Shown one piece after another: positions 22,335-32,849 of a stretch of 64,000 nucleotides of DNA (positions are counted from its first letter, which is position 1; the number at the start of each line of letters is the position of its first letter). This DNA comes from Cephalotrichum gorgonifer (Eukaryota; Ascomycota; Sordariomycetes; Microascales; Microascaceae). The position numbers were made by a program, and so were the translations under genes. Below the pieces are notes generated by a model. The model was not told the origin of the DNA, ran no database searches, and was given only the letters and a program-made list of their open reading frames with translations. Location of the stretch: contig ONZQ02000016.1 of the NCBI GenBank assembly GCA_900312665.1, positions 595,361 through 659,360 on the forward strand, written 5' to 3'.

Positions 22335-25300
22335 ATGGCGGGCATAGAGCAGCTCGAGGTGCACAGCAGGGTTCGTTTTGTCCTGTCCTACTACCCCGGA
22401 AATATTTCTTCCTCCCCTGCGCGGCCGTTTCTTCGGCCCTGTCGATCCGCGGTTCCCGATCGTCGCGCTTAGTGCTAACTGAGACGTCCATACTTTTTTC
22501 AGTCGTATATTGTGCGCTGGGTCAAAGTCGAAGAAGGCTTTAGCATCTCGTGGAGCCTCCAACCACACAAGAAGTCGCTGTGAGCAGTCGCCTTACCTAC
22601 CCTCCCTCGGCCGCCCCCCTCCCTTTCCACTGACCGCGCGATAGAAACTTTGGCATCGTCAAGCACCCTGGCTCCGGCGGCACGAATCTAACCGCGAACG
22701 CGATCGCCGACCTCGACTCTACCACCGAGACCTCCGTCCCCGAGACTAAATCGAGACCGTTCTCGAAAAAGGATGCCTCGACGGCCCAGGACCAATTGTC
22801 CTCAAAGGGCTTCATACCCCTAAAATGGCACGGCAAGTGCGAGGCCGACAAGGTGTCGATGGGCGTCTACGATGTGGCCCAGGGCCAGGGCGGAATGTTC
22901 GGCCTCGTATTCGACAACACCTTCTCCAAGCAGACGGGCAAGACGGCCACCTTCGTGCTCCTCATATACCCTACCGGCGCGCCACCCCAGACCATGCACC
23001 ACCTACCGCACCTCGGGACGAGCGCCAGCGCGAGCGCGAGCAATACGAGTCTCGGCCGCCATGGCAACACCAACGCCAATCCCGCCGCCTCTGTTGACAG
23101 CCTACATAGCCGACTGGCAACTGGGGGCCAGGGCCAGCGGACCGCCTCCGTCTCGGGCCGGAGCGACCACGCGGGTGCCACCTCCACCTACCACGTCGGG
23201 AACCTCATGAAGCGCAGGAGGAAGAAGGGCCAGGGCTACGCCCGCCGCTTCTTCTCGCTCGACTACTCCTCCTGCACCCTGTCCTACTACCACAGCCGCG
23301 GCTCGTCCGCCCTCCGCGGCGCCATCCCTCTGAGTCTCGCCGCTATCGCCGCCGACCAGGTCCGCCGGGAAATCACCATCGACTCCGGCGCCGAGGTCTG
23401 GCACCTAAAGGCGTCCAATGCCAAGGAATTCACCGACTGGGCCCGCGCCCTGGAGAGGGCTTCCCGCATCGCCCGGGGACTCGAGGCCGCTCCCGAGCCG
23501 GCCGCCTCGATCCCACGCCTGAAGATCGACACCGTGCAGGCGCTCAAGGCCCCTGCCAAGGTTGATCTGGAGGGGGAGAAGGAGTGGCAGCAGGTGGAGA
23601 CGCTCGTTAGTCGCATCGTCGGAACCCGGGACGCCCTCCGCCGGGTCGTGAAGGACATTGCGGCCCAGAGTCAGCAGAACTCCACACATCCCCCCCAGTC
23701 GCCGCCCCCGCCCGTCACCCCCAATGCTGAGAGCGGGGACGGCCAGCTCGCGCCGGTTGAGAAACGCTCGTTCTGGAAGCGTAAGCCTAGCTCAACATCG
23801 CTCGCTGCCACTGCGGCCGCCCAGGCTGCCCAGTCGGCTATTGCCGTCCCCGCGCCCGGTATCACGACCACCATCTCGTCGAACGGCAGCAAACAAGAGA
23901 AGCGAAAATCAAGGGCCGGCGCTGGCGGCGGGAGTCGGCAGGAGGCGTCGACGGAGGAGCACTGCCAGGCGCTACTTGCCGATCTGGACTCCGTGCTGGC
24001 TGAGTTCACGAGCCTGATCGCCAAGAGTAAGCGTAGGAGGATACCCGAGCACCCGCACTCGCCCGCGCTGTCGCGGAAGAGCGTGGAGTCCACGTCGACG
24101 ACGGACGAATTCTTTGATGCCGAGCCCGGAGAGTCAAGCTCGCGCATCGTCAAGATCCAGAGGAGCGAGGAGGACGAAGTGGAGGATGAGGACGAGGACT
24201 ATGCGTCGGTGAACAGCTCGTCGGGGTCATCATCCATCTCGGAGGAGGAGGGTGCCGGGGGGACGTCGGACCAGCTGTTCCCCGCGAAGCCCAAGAGCCT
24301 CAGCCCGCTACCCATCAACGGCACCGTCACCCGGCGCAAGACCGTCCCTCCCGCTGCCGCCCTGCCTCCCAGCCTCATCTCCTTCTTCCGCAAGAACGTC
24401 GGCAAGGACCTGAGCACGATCAGCATGCCCGTGTCGGCCAACGAGCCGCTGTCGCTCCTGCAGAAGGTGGCGGAGCAGCTCGAGTACGCGCAACTCCTTA
24501 ACCAGGCGGCGAAACAAAAGGCCGAGAAGGACCGCATGCTATACGTCGCCGCCTTCGCGCTCTCGCAGTTCAGCAGCGCGAGGGCGAGGGAGCGCGCCAT
24601 CCGCAAGCCGTTCAACCCTCTCCTGGGCGAGACGTACGAGCTCGTGCGCTCGGACGCCGAGGTCCCCGGCGGGTTCCGGCTGCTGGTGGAGAAGGTGTCG
24701 CACCGGCCCGTGAGGCTGGCGATGCACGCCGACGCGGCGACCTGGTCCCTCACGCAGGCGCCGGCGCCGAGCCAGAAGTTTTGGGGGAAGAGCGCGGAGA
24801 TCACGACGGAGGGGAGGGTGCGCGTGGCGCTGAGGCTCGAGGGCGGGGCGGACGAGTTCTACTCGTGGAACATCGCGACGATGTTCCTGAGGAACGTGGT
24901 GGTGGGGGAGAAGTACGTGGAGCCCGTTGGGAACATGACGGTGATGAACGACAGCACGGGGGCGAAGGCGGTGGTGGAGTTTAGGAGCAAGGGCATGTTC
25001 GGGGGCAGGGGGGAGGACGTGCAGGTCGAGACGTTCGACTCGGGCGGCACGCAGACGGGGGAGTCGCTGACGGGCACGTGGACGGGCTCGCTGAAGGTCA
25101 CGGGGGGCAGCGCGGGGAGCAAGGGGAGGGAGATATGGAGGGCGGGCGGGATGGCGGAGAACGCGGCGCAGGCGTACGGATTCACGTCCTTCGCGGCGTC
25201 GCTGAACGAGATCACCGAGGTGGAGAAGGGGAAGCTGCCGCCCTCGGACTCGAGGCTGAGGCCGGACCAGAGGCTCGCGGAGGAGGGGAAGCTGGACGAC

Positions 25301-25516
25301 GCCGAGGAGTGGAAGGTGAGGCTCGAGGAGGCGCAGAGGGCCAGGAGGAGGGACGTGGAGGAGAGGGGGGACGTGCACAGGCCGAGGTGGTTCACGAAGG
25401 TCGCGGAGGGGCCGGAGGGAGACCAGGTGTGGAGGTTGAAGGGGGGGAAGGACGGATACTGGGAGGAGAGGAGCAGGGGGACTTGGGGGGGAGTCGAGAA
25501 GATATTCGATGCATAG
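22335..25516 (+). CDS. OSH3: Oxysterol-binding protein homologue, GOLD-PH-ORD (Osh3 type)
   Basis: Lipid-transfer protein acting at ER contact sites; Osh3-type members bind PI4P. Exons: 22335-22370, 22503-22579, 22645-25516, giving 994 residues. Intron 1 has a TGCTAACTGA branch. The short first exons rebuild MAGIEQLEVHSR / SYIVRWVKVEEGFSISWSLQPHKKS, the start of the N-terminal GOLD-like domain (about 1-145). A PH domain lies at about 215-315 (HVGNLMKRRRKKGQGYARRFFSL through WARALERASRI). An acidic linker contains a near-consensus FFAT motif, EFFDAEP, at 526-532, which would bind the ER protein Scs2/VAP. The ORD runs from about 614 (SLISFFRKNVGKDLS) to the end and includes KPFNPLLGETYE. Its signature reads EKVSHRPV where most ORDs have EQVSHHPP. 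The C-terminal WKLKGGKDGYWEERSRGTW block is intact. Full length. Confidence 0.93.
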
Positions 25517-26232
25517 TTTTGCGGTGGGTTGGAGAGATTAGAGGGGATACGGGGTGGTTTTTATCTTTATTTTTTTATAACGTTGGACTAAAAGAAGTAG
25601 AAGTCTAGTAATAATAGGAATACAAAAAAACTGGTATAGGTCTAGAATTGCATGTGCGTAAGTTAGTGATCCAGGTTCTAGGTTCGATATGGTCTTCTTG
25701 TAAGTGATACCACGAGGGCTAGGTGGTTGATGTATGTATGTATGTATGTATATAAGGATAAGACGATGTATGTGCATACACGTCAACTCTCACCCATATT
25801 TGCATTGGGGTTTTTTCAGACCCAATGTGGTCGATCAACCTCTCAGCCCGATTTTTTTTCCTTCCTCACCGCCCAAAATCATCTCCCCGCCAAAATTATT
25901 ATCTTATCTCCCCACATTACCCAAACTTATCCCCACCCCGGTTTTCTCGACAATTGTCACCAAGGAAACGGAAAACACTACGAAACCTCAGACGGGAAGC
26001 CGACCAACTTCCCTCTTCCAAGCAGGCGAAAACCCCCCAAAAACGCACATTCCGGACACATTTCCTCCCGGACCTACTCTTTTTTTCCTGCACCGAAAAC
26101 CCCAACGGGAGGCAGGCCCCTCTCGCCGACCAAGCGGGGCCCTGAAAAACCAACTGCCCGAACGGGGTAGAAAAGAAAAAAAAAAAACTCACGCCAACTC
26201 CATCCTCCGAGCGAGCATCCCAAAGAGAAAAA
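25517..26232. other. Intergenic spacer between OSH3 and DUF2462 gene
   Basis: A 716-bp region containing the OSH3 3' UTR (T-rich after 25556), an ATGT microsatellite, and the promoter and leader of the small gene. Long open frames across 25727-26170 are low-complexity Pro/Lys/Phe sequence and show no family, so they are not called as genes. Confidence 0.5.
25729..25752. repeat. (ATGT)n microsatellite
   Basis: About five uninterrupted copies of a tetranucleotide ATGT/TATG unit lie between OSH3 and the DUF2462 gene. Simple sequence only. Confidence 0.8.
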
Positions 26233-26481
26233 ATGGCCCAGGGACCATTAAAGGCGCGCGCCCACCCGGGTGTGGGCAAGAAGTCCAAGGTGACGAAGAA
26301 GGGGAAGACGGGCAAGGGCGGGCTAGCCAAGGCGACGAAGAAGTTCACGGCCGCGCTGGTGGGGAGGACGGAGCAGATGCTCGGGGAGAGGGCGGGTCAC
26401 CTGGAGATAATAGGGAAGGGGAAGAAGACGCCCAAGGAGGAGAGGATCAATGGGAAGGGTGGTACGAGGAGGTTTGGCTAA
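26233..26481 (+). CDS. Small basic DUF2462 / UPF0390 protein
   Basis: An 82-residue, lysine-rich protein of the DUF2462 family, whose human relative is the 10-kDa product of C19orf53. The molecular role is not established; the composition suggests nucleic-acid or ribosome-related association. The family N-terminus MAQGPLKARA is followed by Gly/Lys repeats (KKSKVTKKGKTGKGG) and a short helical part (LAKATKKFTAALVGRTEQMLGERAGHLEIIGKG). The start has A at -3 (aaaATGG). A single exon, complete at the usual family length. Confidence 0.85.
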   Translation: MAQGPLKARAHPGVGKKSKVTKKGKTGKGGLAKATKKFTAALVGRTEQMLGERAGHLEIIGKGKKTPKEERINGKGGTRRFG

Positions 26482-29400
26482 GACGGGAAGGGGCGAGGAA
26501 GGAGGGGGGAGGAAGGGTCGGCGGAGGGGAAGGGTATGGGTTGGACGCAAGTATGGGTTCATTTTTGGCCGGAAGTCTTCCCCTCTGTGCGGCTGGCAGC
26601 TGGCACGAGTAGAGATATGGGAAATTGGAGAGGAATGAGGGGAAAGGGTGTGGAAGGCAGAAGGAGGATACCCACGATGATCAACAAAGCAAAAGGGAGC
26701 GTCTTTCTAAAAGATAGAAGCGGAGAACAAGGGATGAATGATATACGTAATGCCCCATCTATCCCCATATCGGAAAGAAGAGCCGGATGCGACCAGGTCA
26801 AGAACCCCTCCCGTTCGTTTCCAGTCGTCCGTCAAGAATGTAGAAACTAGTCGAAGGGGTGAGAGGTAGCAAGAAGAGCGAGGCAGAGCAAGAAGGACGG
26901 GAGTGCGCGGGTGGCCGGGCGTCCGCGGGTGGCCGCACCCTCGCCGGTCCTCGACATGCTCATACTGCCCGTCACACCATCCTATCGATTACTCTATCCG
27001 GCTAGTTCAGGTCGGAGGCGCGGTGCATCTCTGTCCATCCCAGTAGCTAATTTCCCCCGCCTCTCCGCCTCGTGTCCGTATCCTCTTTCGTCAGGGTCGC
27101 ACCTTGTGGGTTGATAAACGAGTTCCCCACCACCCTGGCCGCCGAAGATCGAGTCCGTGTGTTTCGTTGTGTCGGTGGCAACTCGAAGCGGATACCACTT
27201 CACGTTCGAAAAAGTTCGTATGCATACCGCGCTGTAACACTCACTCCGCTCACACTCGTATGTCTTTACCCACAGGGACTCCGCTTGCGATCCAGGATAC
27301 TACTACCTGGTATGATACTGACAGGGGATGTCAGTCGTTAGCCACACCACCTTTGCCCGCAGTTTGCAAGCTAAGCCTCCACCACTGCGTACTCGAATTA
27401 CGAACCCTATTGTAAGCCCCGTCTTTCTCGCCTCACTCCTGGGGAGCCGGACAGGGAGGTTGGAGGGGAAACAGCCAGGGGACGGCACAACAGCCGAGCT
27501 ACTTCCCTAGCACCCTTGGAGGGCATAGAAATATCGCTCGGGACGGTGACGTCTAAGCGGAAACTGCCGTCAACCGGAATACCCTGTTGGCGATCCGTAG
27601 CCCCACCCCACATCGCCAAATATTGCCTTGGCCACACACCACATGGGGCTTGCTAATACCGACGAGAAAGAAAGACCGCAAGACAGCCTCATGGCGTCTC
27701 CACCCCGTGCGCCATATCAATCTCCAAGGGCAGGGATCTGCTCGGGCCGACTCTGCCCCTCTGAAAGAAGGCCGTGCGGTTGAATATATAGCGAGAGCAA
27801 CGAGTTGCCTTGGCAAGGATCAATGAGTCGTCAGTGTGGTGGAGACACACCTGTGCGAAATCCTCGCGCAAGGCGAACGTCCTCCGCCACCGCCTTGCAG
27901 CCCCGGATCCAATTGTGCGCATGTGTACTTTTTTTCTTGACAGCGACATGCCGGCACTCGACACCGAGATTAACGTCAAAATGGCGTCACACTGGCCAGG
28001 CCGAAATTGGTAATGATTTTTTTTTTTGGGGGGGGGGAGGGACGGACGGACCCTCGTGTCCGAGGCGTAGTTTTTTCCCTCCCCCGAGATGGAACTCAAC
28101 TCAGAAAGCGAGGCGGTCGACCAATGGGACGGACAAGAATAGGCCCTCGTTTCTGAAGCGCGAGCCCGTAAAGTTCATAGCGGCCCTCAGGGGTTCAGTC
28201 CTGCGGGATATTTCAGAGCTTCGCTAATACTATTCTTGGACAATTTGTCTCCGTAGGGCTGGTGACGGACATGCTTACCCCTGCACCCGGCGCACTGGGC
28301 CGGTCATGCCAGATCCGACCGCTCGGCTAAAGTAGTGCGATTTGGGGGCTAAAGGTAGGTGTGGGGGAACCCCTGATGTGTGAACCTCGGGTCTTCATGC
28401 CGCGCTCTCGAGGAGGAAAATGTGACGTGAGGGAGGGCCATTAAGGCCCAGGGACCAGGAAGTCCAGAGGTCCGCCACTACCCCGACCCTTACAGCGCCC
28501 ACCTCTCCAGCCTCTACGAGTAGAGAAGCGGGAGAGGCGATGGCCACTCGAACTGTCTGGTCTATCCTCCCAGTCGCGGATCAAACAGTGTCACTTATTT
28601 TTAGCAAGTCGAAACGGAAAGCGGGCCCGCTGCCAGGGGGAGGGCTATATCATACCTGCCTATATTACTCCGTGCCGCACTCGGAGCAGTTTGTTCCTTG
28701 TTGAAGATCTCGGGATCCATGGAGATCACTGGATTTCCATTGGACACGGTGTCTATCTTGAGGGAGGGAACCAAGTGAAAGAATGTAAGGTGTAGTCAGG
28801 GTAGCTTCTATTCTTGGGTACTGTCCATCTCAACAGGTGGTGGGTGGTGTCTGATCGACGTAGATGACGGGACGCGAGGTGCACAATCACTGTGCCCATC
28901 CTTGGACAGACCTAATCTGGCAGGCTCAAGTCCGGCACTGACTTCCTTGCAAAAATGGCGTGGTCCCGGCCATGGACGGAGGCAGGTGAGCGGGGCGCTG
29001 ATATGCGTTACCAGCAATTCGATGCGGGGAGGAGACGGCATATGTCGGCTCTTCTTGCCTGCCGGGGAATTTCGAATCCGACTACACGGCCGGACGAACC
29101 TTCCATTCCCGTCCCTTTCCTTGTACACCACTATTATCTAACGCGCTAATTTCTAGTCTGCGGAGCTCGCAGCAGTGGGTGTTTCGCGCTTGCCGCCCCT
29201 GGCCGGCCGAGCTAAAAATGGGTGAATGCCACGAGGTGGATGGACGATTCGAGGTTTCTATCTAAACGAAGGTACACACACACACACAAAGGAAGGTGGG
29301 GACGTGGACTCACTGACTGGTGTTCAGGCGGTTTCACTTGAGGAAGGCGCCATCCACCCGCGGGGCAGGAGTATGAGTATAGGCGGGCGGGCTGGCAGGT

Positions 29401-31049
29401 GCGGCCTGACATTATCTTGCCCCATAGCCAAGTGTTCAGGGCATTATTCCCCCTAGAATGGAAGCGGCCGGGGCCAAATGTAACGGTAATACCTGCTTGT
29501 TTGAGTCCAAAAAATCCAGGATCCATCATGATGAGGAGCATGAAGAGAAAATCGCCTGCCAATTGTCCTGGATTCCGGAAGCATTCCCCGGGGAGGTGAG
29601 GCGAAGATTGAATCTCGTCATACCACATTCTGGCCAACTCCAATGACTTGGACAGCATTAGTTATTCCTAATACCTAACACGAGCACTTCTGACCCTTTA
29701 CCCCAGGCCCCACGCACAACGCGCACTAATTACTAGGATGTAACGAGCGGGCCAATAATGCTCGCTGCATATACTGGATATAGAAACCCCACAAGCCGCT
29801 TGCACCTCTGTGCGCCAGGGGACACTGTTGTCGAACAGGCATCGCGCAACTTCGAGTAGCCGCTTCGCCAGTTGGCTCGAGACCTAATAGTCTGGGTAGT
29901 AGGTTGATCTACCGAAGACACTATCGAATACATTCCGAACCCCCCCTACCTCGGCTGCCATCTCGGTACGAACTTGGTAGCGGTACCCCATGTAGGTATG
30001 TATCTTCAAACGTGCACTTGGTGCAGGTGTGGAGCTTCGAGACACGAAACCCAGAGACGAACCCACCCATACCCCTTGGAGAGGAGACCAAGCAGGTAGC
30101 CCACTTGCCTGAACCCTGACCCCTGCCTGAACCCTAGTCTCTGCCGTGCCTCGAAAGACAGGGGACTGCCCCTCCCCCTCCCAAAAAGCTTCATTGTTGT
30201 CCGCTTACACGCATCTGACGACGAGAACCGCTATGCATCATATTTCCTCCCCATTGGTTCGTCTTCGCGAGCTGTTGCCGCTAGCTGGATTGCCGCGTGT
30301 CAAATCGCCATCACGTCTATGCGCATGCGCCGAGTTTGGCCCTGTTCTTCGGCATACCATGTCCCCCCCCTTTTCCTTTTGCTTGTCACCTCTTGCATCA
30401 CCTCTAGCCACATGGGGGAGCTTCCTGACGACGATCCACGCGCTTCCTGTCTTATCTACCGCGTGCCTTTGGAGTCTAGAACCGGCCCCCATGTCCGGTC
30501 GTTCGGCGATCTACTCTCGGAAGCCATCTCCATGATCCCTGCCAATGGCCATCATACCCCGGCTATCCATGCCATCACAAAGGTCCCCGACTTACACTTA
30601 CACGGGGGGAAGCAACACCGCCACCCCCCCTTTCAACCATCCCGCAACGGAGGGCTCGCAAGGATCTAGAAAGTCGCGCATCCTGATCTGTAACTCCCAC
30701 TCCCAAAGATGCCGCTTTTAGCACAGAGATGCCGAGTCGGTTGCGTTCGTGAATCACGGGCCTTCCCGCCGGACACTGCACAGTCTTCAACCGTTCGGCT
30801 CGACTTCCCCTCGAATCTGGAAGGCCAGAAATGTCCGCCCCCCCGCGGGTTGCGAGGTAGTTTGGTGTTTTGATGTTCTATTCTAAGAGCCGCGCTCGTT
30901 TTTGGCGCCAGTACTTAAACATCCTATCTCTGCCGTTGTCCGCCCAAGTTTCTTCACTCTGGTTTCCAATCCTAGCCCGGGATCGACTACGACTTCGGAT
31001 TCGGTCGAGTCGAAATCCTCGTACCAGGTCGCCTTACTTTCCAAGGTAC

Positions 31050-31063
31050 CACCTACGTAGGTG
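31050..31063. promoter_or_regulatory. Perfect 14-bp palindrome CACCTACGTAGGTG
   Basis: The sequence is identical to its reverse complement over 14 bases and lies about 610 bp upstream of the zinc-finger gene start. Perfect palindromes of this length are rare by chance, and a homodimeric transcription-factor site is the simplest reading. That reading is inference. Confidence 0.45.
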
Positions 31064-31232
31064 TACTTGTAGGAGGAAGGGATCAGCTGTGAGGCTTGGG
31101 AGGCGCGCGGCCCTGCTAGTCGCCCGCGGAGATCGACTGAAGCGATAGGATACGCCCATACGACGGGAGTGTGCAACCGAAGCCTTCATTCAACCTCTCC
31201 CTCCTATACGAGTACCCACGCATTTAGGGCTT

Positions 31233-31248
31233 ACAAGTACGTACTTGT
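31233..31248. promoter_or_regulatory. Perfect 16-bp palindrome ACAAGTACGTACTTGT
   Basis: Identical to its reverse complement over 16 bases, about 430 bp upstream of the zinc-finger gene and 25 bp from a TACGAGTA octamer at 31207. It contains TACAAGTA-like half sites, linking it to the TAC-NN-GTA motif family seen across the window. A regulatory role is inferred from symmetry and position. Confidence 0.5.
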
Positions 31249-31675
31249 GACCGACGCCGACACATTAGCCTTACTCCCATTCGACATACCTTATACTATT
31301 TACATTGTTTTCTCGGCCACCTGGGTCACATCGTTCGCCCCACCTTTGGACACCACTCCCAGTTTCAACTATTATTGGCGCTAGGCCTATCATATACATC
31401 CGCCAGTATGTAAGTTGGAGGATTCCCACCGCGATACCTATCGGCGATGGTGTTAGAGATAACCTCGTACTCTTCTTCTTACGCTCTCGTCAGTTCACCT
31501 ACCCTAGGCCATACATAGCTGTACTATCCCACGCCACATCAACCACGTAGCTGCCTTTCTCCTACACGTTGGGGCCCAAGCAACTTTGATAGTTCTTCTG
31601 TCACCGAATCAACGTTCGATACTCGACCAGACTAACGTCTTGAGCCTCATACCAACGACACCAAGCCGACAGATA

Positions 31676-32538
31676 ATGGAACTGTGTCGAAAACAAGGTC
31701 ATGCCACACACTCTGATATATTATCCGATTCACAAAACAAAGGTCGAAAGACATCTTCCTTTCACCGACGACACCAAAGCGACTCATCTATCAGCAGCGC
31801 ACCGAGCTCGTGCGGACCGCCGACCCCACGATCCTATCCGGACCACCTCCCTCCCACCCCGACGGCGAAGCGCCTGCGCATGAGCGGAGCAGCTCAGGAC
31901 GATAGAACATCCTGGGAACGCGGCACGGCCTCCACGATGGAGGGCGATTCGGAGTATGACTATTATGGCGGGAGCGGGGAGTACTACTACGGGTCGCAAG
32001 CGGGATCCTCCAGTGACCCAAGGTATGTCTTGAGATATCCTCCGGCGCCCACCTAACTCGGCTCTAGCCGCGAAACAAACCGGCTCTAGCCCGAACGCGT
32101 TTCTGAGGCCGATCAGCGGGCTAACTCCTCGGCTACAGGAACCTGACCTCGGACGGGTACTGCTGTCTCGTCCCCGGCTGCAAGGCCGTCCCGTTCAAGC
32201 GCAACGCGGACCTCGACCGACACTACAAGCATAAGCATCGGCCTGACGAGCGCAAGGAGGCCTACTTCTGCGACTACCCCAAGTGCTCCCGGCGGGACAC
32301 GCCGTTCCACCGGCGGGATCACTTCCGCGACCACCTGCGCGACTACCATAAGGAGGACATCGCGAAGAGGGGGAGGCCGGTGCACACCCACTGGGTGGAG
32401 AGCCGGAATGTGAAGAAGGAGTGGTGGAGATGCACGCGGTGCCTGAGCAGGGTCATGGTAGAGTCGAACGGGTTTGACTGTCCGGGGTGCAACACGTCGT
32501 GCGATTCGAACAGGGTGCAGCCGAGGACGAGTCCGTGA
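31676..32538 (+). CDS. C2H2 zinc-finger protein, probable transcription factor
   Basis: Exons 31676-32022 and 32139-32538, joined with donor GTATGT, branch GCTAACTCC and acceptor ACAG, give 248 residues. The first 115 are Ser/Pro-rich with an acidic Tyr/Gly stretch (EYDYYGGSGEYYYG). Two C2H2-like fingers follow: C125-x4-C130 with the helix NADLDRHYKHKH, and CDYPKC with the helix RRDHFRDHLRDYH. A third cysteine cluster near the C-terminus, WWRCTRC...DCPGC, looks like a zinc ribbon. The sequence before the first ATG is open to 31586 but has only TTG there, so MELCRKQGHA at 31676 is the start (A at -3, G at +4). Probably nuclear; no target is known. Two palindromes lie in its upstream region. 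Confidence 0.85.
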
Positions 32539-32703
32539 CTGGGATTACAAAAAGAAGGAGAGGAAATGGGAGACAGGAGCTGTATTGGTACGTCTTACTT
32601 TCTTTGGTTGGGTATTTTTGGGACTTCTTTTTTAGATTTTCTTCTGAGCGGGGTTATGTTTTTCTTCTTTTTTATTCTTTTCTTCTATATACGACTGAAT
32701 GAG

Positions 32704-32849
32704 ATGGATGTCCTTTGTTCATGAATAGGCCTGTACGATTTAGACCAGGGGGAGCCCGTGTTCTGGNNNNNNNNNNNNNNNNNNNNATGGATGTCCTTTG
32801 TTCATGAATAGGCCTGTACGATTTAGACCAGGGGGAGCCCGTGTTCTGG
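32704..32849. repeat. 63-bp exact duplication flanking a 20-N assembly gap
   Basis: Bases 32704-32766 and 32787-32849 are identical over 63 positions, separated only by 20 Ns (32767-32786). This is the pattern left when a scaffolder joins two contigs whose ends overlap but were not merged. It is most likely an assembly artefact and not a biological repeat. Confidence 0.9.

Larger units (their letters stand above)
26482..31675. other. Gene-free 5.2-kb intergenic region
   Basis: No ORF in any frame carries a recognisable domain, and the many short ORFs overlap on both strands. Contents seen: a T11G10 homopolymer junction at 28017-28037, a CA microsatellite at about 29274-29289, a doubled 12-mer TGCCTGAACCCT near 30107 and 30123, and two perfect palindromes (31050-31063, 31233-31248) in the last 650 bp before the zinc-finger gene. 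No transposon termini or reverse-transcriptase motifs were recognised. Confidence 0.55.

Noticed and set aside
25734..26612. 292-residue ORF overlapping the DUF2462 gene
   Set aside because: It passes through leader and out-of-frame sequence of the small gene; the translation is low-complexity Pro/Lys then Gly/Glu, and has no family.
28870..28955. tRNA-like series of hairpins (GCACA-ATCAC-TGTGC, CAGA-CCTAA-TCTG and a T-arm-like GCAGG-CTCAAGT-CCGGC)
   Set aside because: No acceptor stem can be formed, the T-stem has a mismatch and the D-loop lacks the conserved GG; a tRNA gene is not supported.
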